From positions 1 to 32,347 of the forward strand of contig NZ_CAJJWO010000057.1 in assembly GCF_905196875.1 (NCBI RefSeq): a stretch of 32,347 nt of DNA, given 5' to 3'. Under the pieces are notes generated by a model that was not told the origin of the DNA, did no database searches, and saw only the letters and a program-made list of their open reading frames with translations. Each line of letters starts with the position of its first letter. Within the stretch, counting starts at the first letter, position 1. A program made the translations under genes and the position numbers. This DNA is from an uncultured Parabacteroides sp. (GTDB taxonomy: Bacteria; Bacteroidota; Bacteroidia; Bacteroidales; Tannerellaceae). Below are positions 7,776 through 15,137 of the stretch, piece after piece.

Positions 7776-8165
7776 ATGATGAATTTTATTATGGTTCCGC
7801 TTATTATCGGAATAATTTGCGCCGGTATTTACGGCTTGTTCGAATTGTTTGTACGGAAAAAAGAGAGATTGGCTATTATTGAGAAGATCGGAGATAAACT
7901 GGATCCTTCTGCTTTTGACGCTAAAATCGGTTTACCCCGCTTGAGTACAAATTTCTCTTTTAGCTCATTGAAAGCGGGCTGTCTATTGGTAGGAGTCGGT
8001 TTGGGTATATTGTTCGGATTCTTTTTGTCAATATCTACAGAAGCGTGTGATAATTACGAAATGCAAAGTGCTGTATATGGAGCTTCCGTTCTATTATTCG
8101 GTGGACTTGGGTTGATCGTCGCTTTTGTTTTAGAAATGAAACTTTCAAAAGACAAAAATAAATAA
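7776..8165 (+). CDS. DUF6249-like small inner-membrane protein
   Basis: 129 residues with three clear hydrophobic segments: about 5-24 (MVPLIIGIICAGIYGLFELF), about 65-87 and about 99-120. A basic stretch after the first (RKKERLAIIEKIGDKLDP) should be cytosolic. The arrangement of one N-terminal helix, a short linker with an EKIGDKLD-type motif and a glycine-rich hairpin of two helices resembles the DUF6249 family of Bacteroidetes, whose function is unknown. It is divergent from the ECF sigma gene and shares its promoter motif, so it is a likely target of that sigma factor. Translation could start at 7776 or at the adjacent ATG at 7779. A terminator follows at 8184-8220. Confidence 0.8.
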   Translation: MMNFIMVPLIIGIICAGIYGLFELFVRKKERLAIIEKIGDKLDPSAFDAKIGLPRLSTNFSFSSLKAGCLLVGVGLGILFGFFLSISTEACDNYEMQSAVYGASVLLFGGLGLIVAFVLEMKLSKDKNK

Positions 8166-8183
8166 TCCGGTGAGTCGTATATT

Positions 8184-8220
8184 AAATAAGGGTGAGGGTA
8201 TATCTTCACCCTTATTTTTT
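8184..8220 (+). terminator. Intrinsic terminator after the DUF6249-like gene
   Basis: AAATAAGGGTGA (8184-8195) pairs with TCACCCTTATTT (8206-8217), a 12-bp stem with a 10-nt loop that runs into a T tract. The T tract also holds the -33 element of the next promoter. Confidence 0.88.
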
Positions 8221-8248
8221 GTCTATTGTCATCAATTGCTTACTTTTG
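8218..8248 (+). promoter_or_regulatory. Promoter for the TlpA-like lipoprotein gene
   Basis: TTTG at 8218-8221 and TACTTTTG at 8241-8248 are separated by 19 bp, a full match to the Bacteroidetes promoter consensus. The start codon is at 8280. Confidence 0.75.
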
Positions 8249-8279
8249 ATGAATTATTAATCCTTTTATCTAGCTGATT

Positions 8280-9920
8280 ATGAGAACGAAACTATTCCTT
8301 TTTTTTATGATTTGCCTTTGTTTTTCCTGCATGAAGCAAAATCGTGTCATTGATTATCCGGTGATAGATAAGAAAAATACGACAACGATGGAACTCTACA
8401 GAGTGGAGCTGATGGATACCGCAACTGTCCTCTATGCAGAAATGTATAACCATCCGAATTATTGGGTACGCCTTTCTTCTGGTGCCTATTTGGAAGGCCT
8501 AACTTCAGGAAAGAAATATAAATTATTGAAATCAGCCGATATGGAGTTGGATAAAAAAGTTTATATGCCCGAATCAGGTAATAGTTCGGTTACCTTATTC
8601 TTCGAACCTGTTGATCCGAATGAAGATGCGATCAGTTTTATCGAAGGACCGGAGAAAGGAGATTTTCGTATTGAAGGAATACACCTGAAGAAAGAACCGG
8701 CTAAACCCGGTACATTTGAATGTATATTGGAAGGCGAGGTGATAGACCGTCCGCTTAGTTCCCGCCTTACACTGATACGTACCGGAAAAGATATACGTAC
8801 CACCCCGTTTATATCTATACCTGTCAGGAATGGTAAGTTCAAATATGTGCTGACTGCCAATGAAAATGAGATGTATGAATTGGTATTTTGGGATGAACAC
8901 CTGAATGGAGCCTGGCGTCCGACTTATTTTATTTCGGAAAAAGGAACTTTGCATTTCACTCTTTATCCAATGGAACATCGTCCACATAGTGTTATGCGGG
9001 CAGACGGTGCTTTGAATAAGGAAGAAATTCGTATACAGGAGGAGATAGAAAAACTTTACCCTGTAACCCGGCTAGAAGAGGAAAGGGATGAACTGGAAAA
9101 AGAGGAACATTACTTTTCGAAAGAAATGTATGATTTAAAAAAACTGATGTCGGATGCAAAGACTGATGAAGACAGGCAAAAATTATACTTAGAATACGAA
9201 CGGTTGTGTAATGCTGGAAAAGAATATTCTGAAGAAGGTATTGTGTTGAATAAAAAATTCGAACAATATTTTGATGGTATACAGAAATGGAAGCTTGACT
9301 ATATAAAAAAGGAATCGACTGTGAATGGTTTATGCCTTCTGAAGCAAATGCTTGATCATGCAGTGATGATGGCTCGTTATTATCCTGGTAAAGAAGAGCT
9401 TCCGGATTATCCTGAAATATTTGAAAGCAATTATAAGCAAAAATTTGCTTCTCACCCTTATGTGAAAGATATAGAACGGCTCATCGCCAGCATGAATGTA
9501 AAAGTGGGTGGTTCCTATATTGATTTTACAGCTCCGGATTTGAATGGAAATATGATAAAGCTTTCCGATCAAATAAAAGGGAAAGTGGCTTTGATTGATC
9601 TGTGGGCTTCTTGGTGTGGACCCTGCCGTCGGTTATCATCTAGCATGATACCGGTTTATGAAATGTTTAAGAATAAGGGATTTACAGTTGTCGGTATTGC
9701 CCGTGAAAACAATAATACAGACGCTATGAAGAAGGCGATTGAGCAGGATAAATATCCTTGGCTGAATCTGGTCGAGCTGAATGATAAAGGGAATATCTGG
9801 GAGATGTATGGTGCTGGAAACAGCGGTGGTTGTACATATCTGGTGGATAGAGAAGGGGTGATTCTAGCTATCCATCCTACAGCCGAGGAGGTAACTAAGA
9901 TTTTGAAGGAAGTATTGTAA
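8280..9920 (+). CDS. TlpA-like thiol-disulfide lipoprotein with DUF4369-like N-terminal domain
   Basis: 546 residues. A lipoprotein signal ends at the LCFSC lipobox (Cys17), so the mature protein is anchored to a membrane facing the periplasm. Residues about 25-235 form a beta-rich region of the DUF4369 type often found before Bacteroidetes thioredoxins. A highly charged, mostly helical segment follows (about 245-340). The C-terminal 140 residues are an AhpC/TSA-Redoxin fold beginning VGGSYIDFTAPDLNG, with the redox site WASWCGPC (Cys446 and Cys449) and a cis-Pro-like SGGCTYLVD region. It probably reduces or rearranges disulfides in exported proteins or cytochrome c precursors; the substrate is not evident. 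It has its own promoter and terminator and is therefore monocistronic. Confidence 0.9.
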   Translation: MRTKLFLFFMICLCFSCMKQNRVIDYPVIDKKNTTTMELYRVELMDTATVLYAEMYNHPNYWVRLSSGAYLEGLTSGKKYKLLKSADMELDKKVYMPESGNSSVTLFFEPVDPNEDAISFIEGPEKGDFRIEGIHLKKEPAKPGTFECILEGEVIDRPLSSRLTLIRTGKDIRTTPFISIPVRNGKFKYVLTANENEMYELVFWDEHLNGAWRPTYFISEKGTLHFTLYPMEHRPHSVMRADGALNKEEIRIQEEIEKLYPVTRLEEERDELEKEEHYFSKEMYDLKKLMSDAKTDEDRQKLYLEYERLCNAGKEYSEEGIVLNKKFEQYFDGIQKWKLDYIKKESTVNGLCLLKQMLDHAVMMARYYPGKEELPDYPEIFESNYKQKFASHPYVKDIERLIASMNVKVGGSYIDFTAPDLNGNMIKLSDQIKGKVALIDLWASWCGPCRRLSSSMIPVYEMFKNKGFTVVGIARENNNTDAMKKAIEQDKYPWLNLVELNDKGNIWEMYGAGNSGGCTYLVDREGVILAIHPTAEEVTKILKEVL

Positions 9921-9928
9921 ACAATAAG

Positions 9929-9990
9929 AAAAAGTAAAAAATACCGGAGAAGGGCAATTAGCTGCCGTTCTCCGGTATTTTTTACTTTTT
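9929..9990. terminator. Bidirectional terminator between convergent genes
   Basis: A perfect 23-bp inverted repeat: 9929-9951 pairs with 9968-9990. The 16-bp loop can add four more pairs (GGCA with TGCC). The GC core CCGGAGAA is flanked by A runs on the left and T runs on the right, so it can terminate both the lipoprotein gene and the convergent CBM9-like gene. Confidence 0.93.
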
Positions 9991-10004
9991 AATCAGAGTT
10001 TGTT

Positions 10005-10646
10005 TTATAAATAGATCTCTCCAAAGAACTCGGGACGATGGAAGTCCGGTGCCGGAACATCGATAGGATTCCAACTCACGTAATGGGGAAACTCTGTATC
10101 ATCGGCACATTTGTAAAAATTGCCAAGTATCTTTTCCGGCAGATTCTCCGGATTGAGTCCCATCAGCTGGAACGGAATGGCTACAACTAACTCCCAGGAG
10201 TGTACTCCCAACTTTTCGGTGAATGGTTTATTTTCCAGTGATGAATACCTGCGGATAGAAGTGTATTCGTCGGTGGTCAGCGATCGTTTGATTTCCCGTG
10301 ACTGCCGGCGGGCGGCATCGCAGGTGCCGATACAGTTGAATTCGAAATTCATGTAGTTGTGATCTTCCATTGTTTTCATAAAAAACTCCACACAACTATC
10401 CGTGTAAACAGGTGAGCCATCCACATTATGGAGCGCCTTTAATGAATTACCTTTTACAAAATAGCGAATGTATAAATTGATATCTGATCGTGCAATATCA
10501 AATGCTACAATCGGTTTGTAAGGGTATTCCTTCCAGTTGATGACATCGATATACTCTCTGTGTGCTTTGCTTTCCAGCAAATATCCTACGGATGATAAGT
10601 CCAACACATCCAATGTTACTAAATACGGAACTTTTAGCTTCTTCAT
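10005..10646 (-). CDS. CBM9-like carbohydrate-binding family protein
   Basis: 213 residues with no signal peptide. It looks like the family 9-like carbohydrate-binding domain proteins of Bacteroidetes, a beta-sandwich alone with no catalytic domain. Supporting traits are the phrases DINLYIRYFVKGNSLKA, VYTDSCVEFFMKTMED and MNFEFNCIGTCDAARRQSR, and the ending YVSWNPIDVPAPDFHRPEFFGEIYL. Related domains bind the reducing ends of sugars, but binding here is inferred, and the lack of an export signal argues against a role outside the cell. It begins 1 bp after the LysE-family gene ends, so the two share an operon driven from 11344. Confidence 0.8.
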   Translation of the reverse strand: MKKLKVPYLVTLDVLDLSSVGYLLESKAHREYIDVINWKEYPYKPIVAFDIARSDINLYIRYFVKGNSLKALHNVDGSPVYTDSCVEFFMKTMEDHNYMNFEFNCIGTCDAARRQSREIKRSLTTDEYTSIRRYSSLENKPFTEKLGVHSWELVVAIPFQLMGLNPENLPEKILGNFYKCADDTEFPHYVSWNPIDVPAPDFHRPEFFGEIYL

Positions 10647-10647
10647 G

Positions 10648-11307
10648 TTAATTATAGATTTGGAGTAACGGCAAATGGAAATATGAGGTGAGGAGAACTG
10701 ACAAGACTCCTACAATAGCCAATATAATAATGACTGTCCCTACAATCCGATTTAACAACCATATTCCTCGTACATTAAACCACTTTTTTAATTTAGCAAC
10801 TATATATGTGATACCGAACCACCACAGAACGGCACCTAAACCAATACATGCGATTCCTCCTAACAACATCCAGACGGAATGGTCCGGCAAAACAAAACCA
10901 AAGCGTGCGAATAGCCCTATATACAGAAGCACGATCAAAACGTTGCTAAAGGTAAGAAGAAAAGCTGTAATAAAATCCTGTGTGAACGATAACTTTTTTT
11001 CACGTTGCTTTTTTAAGTTTTTTACAGGATTGGTTTGGTATATATAGTAACCGAAAAGACCTAAGACAATACTGCCCATTAATTGAAGCGGAGCTTGGTT
11101 GGCTTCTACGAAATTAACGACGACCCCCATTCCCAGACAAGTGAGAACTGCATATATAACATCCGATAAGGCTGCTCCCAGACCGGTAACGAAACCGTGC
11201 CAACGTCCTTTGTTCAATGTTCTTTGTATACACAACATACCTATCGGTCCCATCGGAGCCGATACGAGTATGCCTATCACAATTCCTTTACTAATAAGTC
11301 CCAGCAT
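10648..11307 (-). CDS. LysE/RhtB-family amino-acid exporter
   Basis: 219 residues, normal for the family, with six hydrophobic helices. The first contains the family signature GIVIGILVSAPMGPIGMLCIQRTLNKGRWHGF split over helix one and the following loop, and the second begins GLGAALSDVIYAVLTCLG. Helices three to six follow at about 75-92, 110-135, 143-168 and 185-207. Members export amino acids or related solutes using the proton gradient; the substrate cannot be deduced. It has its own promoter and is followed after 1 bp by the CBM9-like gene, an odd partner for an exporter. Confidence 0.88.
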   Translation of the reverse strand: MLGLISKGIVIGILVSAPMGPIGMLCIQRTLNKGRWHGFVTGLGAALSDVIYAVLTCLGMGVVVNFVEANQAPLQLMGSIVLGLFGYYIYQTNPVKNLKKQREKKLSFTQDFITAFLLTFSNVLIVLLYIGLFARFGFVLPDHSVWMLLGGIACIGLGAVLWWFGITYIVAKLKKWFNVRGIWLLNRIVGTVIIILAIVGVLSVLLTSYFHLPLLQIYN

Positions 11308-11336
11308 TGTCCTTTTATTTTCTGCCCAATAGTTTG

Positions 11337-11344
11337 CAAAGATA
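11337..11344 (-). promoter_or_regulatory. -7 promoter box for the LysE/CBM9 operon
   Basis: On the minus strand TATCTTTG at 11344-11337 is a perfect -7 box, 29 bp before the ATG at 11307. The -33 region is T-rich without a clear TTTG. Confidence 0.65.
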
Positions 11345-11373
11345 ATGCCTATTCCCTGATAAAAAAAGGTAAA

Positions 11374-11411
11374 AACATAAAAATGGTCCGGAACTTTTGT
11401 CCCAGACCATT
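11374..11411 (-). terminator. Terminator of the sulfatase gene
   Basis: Read on the minus strand, AATGGTC (11411-11405) pairs with GACCATT (11388-11382), with extra inner GG/CC pairs. It is followed by TTTTATGTTTTT. It lies about 30 bp after the sulfatase stop codon and upstream of the LysE promoter. Confidence 0.8.
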
Positions 11412-11440
11412 GAATTTTAATTGAAATACACAGTTTTAAC

Positions 11441-12991
11441 TTATTGCGGCTTTACGGTATTCTGTCGTACACCTTTCAGTATAGATTGTAACTGATAGAC
11501 AATTTCCGGATGTTTTAATGCCAGGTTTTCCTGTTCGCCTACTTTTGTCATATCATAGAGTTGAGGTGTCTTGGAGTAACCGGTTTCGATTTTCGGGCCC
11601 CAGGGAACCATATTAGGTCCGTCGCTGGTTTCAATATATTTCCAGTCCTTTGTGCGTACCGATAATGTATGGTCTGATGCCTGTTCGATCACCCAGGGAC
11701 GTTCGGAGTTGTCTGTTCCCAATAAAGTGCCCAGATAATTGTAACTGTCGGGGGCTGCTCCTTTAGGAAGAACCGAGCCTGTCAATGCTGCCAGTGAAGC
11801 AAACCAGTCGACCTGCGACATTAGAGCATCGGATACTTTGCCCTTTTTTATTTCTTTCGGCCAGCTGATAATAGCAGGAATACGGGTTCCGGCCTCGAAT
11901 GCACTATACTTCCCGCCACGTAACGGGCCACCCGGCTTATGATCGCCCAGCAACTCTTCTGCCTGATCTGCATAACCGTCATCCACAACAGGACCGTTGT
12001 CGCTGGAAAGGATGATCAGCGTATTTTCTCTTAACCCCAGTCTGTCCAGTTCATCCAGGATCTGTCCGACGCTCCAGTCGAACTGCACGATGGCGTCTCC
12101 TCTCAGTCCCATCGGATTTTTACCTCTGAAACGGTCGTGCGGGAAACGGGGAACATGTACGTCGTTTGTGGCGAAATACATGAAGAAAGGTTTATCCTTG
12201 TTCGCTTTGATGAAATCGAGAGCGTGTGTAGTGATGGAGTCAGCCAGATTCTCGTCTTTCCATAATGCTTTACCGCCGCCTTTCATGTAGCCGATACGTC
12301 CGATACCGTTTACGATAGCCATGTCATGGCCGTGGCTGTGTTTCAGGTTATATAGCAGTTCCGGATGGTCTTTCCCCAACGGCTCTCCTTCGAACGGTTT
12401 CTCGTAGCTGACTTCGATCGGTGCAGACGGGTCGTAATTGGCCACTTTGCCGTTTTCGATAAAGACACAGGGAACGCGGTCGGCTGTAGCAGCCATGATA
12501 TAGGAATAGTCGAATCCCAGATCACCTAAAGCGGTTGGCAATGGGGCGTTCCAATCCTGTTCTCCTCCTTTGTCACCCAATCCCAGATGCCATTTACCTA
12601 AAGCTGCTGTTGTATAACCTGCGTTCTTGAACATATCGGCGATAGTATACCGTTCCGGACGGATGATCATTCCGGCGTTACCGGCGGCGATGTCCGTACC
12701 CGGGCGACGCCATGCATATTCTCCGGTAAGCAGGGAATAACGGGAAGGGGTACTGGTTGCTGCTGTTGCATGTGTATTCGTAAAACGGATACCGCTGTTT
12801 GCCAGTTTATTTACGTTAGGAGTTTGCACGCGGGTAGCTCCGTAGCATTCCAGGTCGCCGTAACCGAGGTCGTCGGCGTAGATAAAGATTACATTCGGTG
12901 TTTGCGGAGTAGTCTGCCCCTGTTGGGCTTTCGACAGGTTAGGAACGAATAGAGTGCCTAACCCAAGCCCGATCAATAAGTTTGATTTCAT
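11441..12991 (-). CDS. S1-family sulfatase, serine type, exported
   Basis: 516 residues from ATG at 12991. The open frame reaches 13063, but the 12991 start gives a clean signal peptide (MKSNLLIGLGLGTLFVPNLSKA, cut before QQGQ). The alkaline-phosphatase-like sulfatase fold is shown by the calcium site FIYADDLGYGD (Asp40, Asp41), the active-site motif STPSR (Ser80 to Arg84, within the S-x-P-S-R consensus), GKWHLG and LSSDNGP. Ser80 should be oxidised to formylglycine by an anaerobic sulfatase-maturing enzyme, which is not encoded here. It removes sulfate esters from glycans in the periplasm or at the surface. It lies directly downstream of the GH29 fucosidase gene, suggesting a sulfated and fucosylated substrate such as mucin glycans. 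Linkage specificity cannot be read from sequence by eye. Confidence 0.93.
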   Translation of the reverse strand: MKSNLLIGLGLGTLFVPNLSKAQQGQTTPQTPNVIFIYADDLGYGDLECYGATRVQTPNVNKLANSGIRFTNTHATAATSTPSRYSLLTGEYAWRRPGTDIAAGNAGMIIRPERYTIADMFKNAGYTTAALGKWHLGLGDKGGEQDWNAPLPTALGDLGFDYSYIMAATADRVPCVFIENGKVANYDPSAPIEVSYEKPFEGEPLGKDHPELLYNLKHSHGHDMAIVNGIGRIGYMKGGGKALWKDENLADSITTHALDFIKANKDKPFFMYFATNDVHVPRFPHDRFRGKNPMGLRGDAIVQFDWSVGQILDELDRLGLRENTLIILSSDNGPVVDDGYADQAEELLGDHKPGGPLRGGKYSAFEAGTRIPAIISWPKEIKKGKVSDALMSQVDWFASLAALTGSVLPKGAAPDSYNYLGTLLGTDNSERPWVIEQASDHTLSVRTKDWKYIETSDGPNMVPWGPKIETGYSKTPQLYDMTKVGEQENLALKHPEIVYQLQSILKGVRQNTVKPQ

Positions 12992-13032
12992 GATATTGAA
13001 TATCTCAGGTGAATAATTATAAATTCTGATTA

Positions 13033-13064
13033 CAAATATCAGTTTTTTATCTGATAAAAACAAT
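13033..13064 (-). promoter_or_regulatory. Possible secondary promoter before the sulfatase gene
   Basis: On the minus strand GATATTTG (13040-13033, one mismatch to TAnnTTTG) follows ATTG (13064-13061) after 20 bp. It would place the start about 35 bp before the sulfatase ATG and allow expression separate from the upstream SusCD genes. The match is imperfect. Confidence 0.4.
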
Positions 13065-13096
13065 TTACCGCTTGATAACGTTGAAGTAGAACGTTT

Positions 13097-15055
13097 TTAT
13101 TGATAAAATATTAGTTCAGGAATCGAGATCGTATCAGAGGTCGCTTTTAGTATTTCCATTTTTACAAATTTCGTTTTGCATTCATTAAAAGGGATAAACT
13201 GTTCTACCGGATTGTTAACTATGTTTCCGAAACGTCCCTGTATGACGGGAGTTCCCCAGTTTTGCCCGTCATTACTGAAGTAGAGAGCATATTCTTCGAT
13301 GTGTCCTGCCTCTTTCGTTTTATCCGGAATGTATGAGAAGCCTTTCAGTATATGTTCCTGATTATTGAAATTAAAAATAAACCTGGCCGGAAGTTTTTGT
13401 ATAATCCCTTTGAAATTGTTTAATTCGTTGTCGTCAACTAAACATTGCAACGGGGTATCTTGTACATATATACCGGAGGAACTGATAATCCATTTATTGT
13501 CTTTTAATGCTATCCGATTATCTTTTATTCCTGTTTCTTGGGGAATAGGAGCCAGATAATACATCGATATATTACTTAAAGAAATGGATCTCCGGCTATC
13601 TTGAATACGAATCCGGAACCGGCCGGTCTCAACCGGTTCGTTCAGGCGAATCATTTTGCGGAATCCGATGGTTGTACTGGTGGCTATTTCTTTCCATTCG
13701 CTATTGATGAAGGCATCTATGGCGAATGCCTCTACTCTTTGTCCGTAATCACGAATGTTTTCTTGTAGTTTGATGACATTGATCAGAGCCGGAGCCTTCA
13801 GTTCTATCTCTACTTCACTTGATGTTACTCCATCCGGTGTTTGCCAGGAAGTGAAAGGATCGTTGTCAGTCAGAACATCTTTTGCAGAAGAGTTGTCCCA
13901 GCCTGAGACAGGGGTGGTTTTGGCTCCCAACGCATAGTCTGTCTTTTTCATGTTGGCAATTATTTTACCGAAGTCGATCAATCTCTCTGCATCTTTCCGG
14001 GGGATACGACCTGTTTTGTCAGGCGATAAATTAGGCAGGAGGTTTGAGTTTTGTCCAATGGTAGAGAAGTAACTGTTTACGAGATACTCCAATGATTTGG
14101 TCGTTTGATCGTCATTCGGATTATAAAACCAACCTTTACGTAAGGGCAAACCTCCTCTCGAAGGATACCATACCAGTCGTTTTTTAGTCATTAATTCCTT
14201 TGTGTTTCCCAGGTCTTTAGCTGTGGCAGTATGCCCTTTTATTTCTCCGCCGAACAGAATATTCTCATCATCGATACCTTGGACGCTCCATTCTGTTTCA
14301 CGTCCCTGTCCTGCTTCGTTACCTACCCAGCGTATGTCCGGTGCAGCACCGGATAACAGTACATCCGGCTGAAGTTCGCGTGCTCTTTTGAAGATGCGCT
14401 CCCAGGCAAAATTCATTTCTTTACCACTGGTTTTACTGTTTACACCGGCTCCGTCGAACCAAAGAAGGTAGACCGGACCATAGTTCGTTAATAATTCTTC
14501 CAGTTGGTGGATGTAATAATCGTTGTATGCCTCTGTTCCATAGGTTTCTTCGTGCATGTCCCAGGGGGAAAGGTAAAGACAAAGCTTCATATCGTATTTT
14601 TTACAGGCGTCGGCTACTTCTTTTACCAGATCTCCTTGTCCGTTTCGCCAGGGAGAATGCGCGATGGTATGGTCGGTGTATTTACTTGGCCATACACAAA
14701 AACCGTCATGATGTTTAGTGACCAGGATTACGCCTGTGATTTCGGCTTCCTTGAATGTTTTAACCCATTCTTCGGCATCCAGCTGATCCGGATTAAATAT
14801 AGATGGATCTTCTTTCCCGGTTCCCCATTCTGCTCCGGTGAAAGTGTTCATTCCGATATGGATGAAACCTAACATTTCCCGTTGCTGGTAATCCAGTTGG
14901 CGGTAAGAGGGGCGAACTTCGGTTGCCAGTTTGATGATCTCTTCCCGGGATACATTTGCCGGTACGGTTATTGATTTCCCTTCAGGGCAATTGTCGGACT
15001 GTCCGGATGAGCAGGCACTAAGTAATATTATGATGAAAATGAATAAATGTCTCAT
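13097..15055 (-). CDS. GH29 alpha-L-fucosidase lipoprotein with C-terminal F5/8-type (CBM32-like) domain
   Basis: 652 residues. The signal ends at the lipobox LLSAC (Cys15), so the enzyme is a lipoprotein and may be surface exposed. The GH29 domain covers about 40-370: FIHIGMNTFTGAEWGTG, VTKHHDGFCVWPS, LYLSPWDMHE and the nucleophile segment LLWFDG (Asp201 by family precedent). The sequence around GAEWGTGKEDPSIFNP resembles the GH29-B group, which favours alpha-1,3/1,4-linked fucose on branched glycans; that subfamily call is tentative. Residues about 385-505 look like an F5/8 type C sugar-binding domain, and the last 130 residues form another beta-rich region. The gene lies between SusD and the sulfatase and should release fucose from host glycans, as on mucins or Lewis-type structures. 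Confidence 0.93.
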   Translation of the reverse strand: MRHLFIFIIILLSACSSGQSDNCPEGKSITVPANVSREEIIKLATEVRPSYRQLDYQQREMLGFIHIGMNTFTGAEWGTGKEDPSIFNPDQLDAEEWVKTFKEAEITGVILVTKHHDGFCVWPSKYTDHTIAHSPWRNGQGDLVKEVADACKKYDMKLCLYLSPWDMHEETYGTEAYNDYYIHQLEELLTNYGPVYLLWFDGAGVNSKTSGKEMNFAWERIFKRARELQPDVLLSGAAPDIRWVGNEAGQGRETEWSVQGIDDENILFGGEIKGHTATAKDLGNTKELMTKKRLVWYPSRGGLPLRKGWFYNPNDDQTTKSLEYLVNSYFSTIGQNSNLLPNLSPDKTGRIPRKDAERLIDFGKIIANMKKTDYALGAKTTPVSGWDNSSAKDVLTDNDPFTSWQTPDGVTSSEVEIELKAPALINVIKLQENIRDYGQRVEAFAIDAFINSEWKEIATSTTIGFRKMIRLNEPVETGRFRIRIQDSRRSISLSNISMYYLAPIPQETGIKDNRIALKDNKWIISSSGIYVQDTPLQCLVDDNELNNFKGIIQKLPARFIFNFNNQEHILKGFSYIPDKTKEAGHIEEYALYFSNDGQNWGTPVIQGRFGNIVNNPVEQFIPFNECKTKFVKMEILKATSDTISIPELIFYQ

Positions 15056-15077
15056 GATCTTGCATTATTAAAATGAG

Positions 15078-15119
15078 ACTGGAGAAAGATATTGTTTTTT
15101 TAGATTATCTTTCTCCAGT
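15078..15119 (-). terminator. Intercistronic hairpin between susD and the fucosidase gene
   Basis: A perfect 13-bp inverted repeat: ACTGGAGAAAGAT at 15078-15090 and its complement at 15107-15119, with a 16-nt A/T-rich loop. It starts 18 bp after the SusD stop. On the minus-strand message it is followed only by a weak ATTTTAAT tract, so it may be a partial terminator or an RNA-stabilising 3' end that makes SusC/SusD more abundant than the enzymes. Confidence 0.7.
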
Positions 15120-15137
15120 TCTTCGTTTAAAGGTTTA

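Noticed and set aside
12992..13063. N-terminal extension of the sulfatase frame
   Set aside because: It would bury the signal peptide behind 24 residues and overlaps a possible promoter; the ATG at 12991 is preferred.
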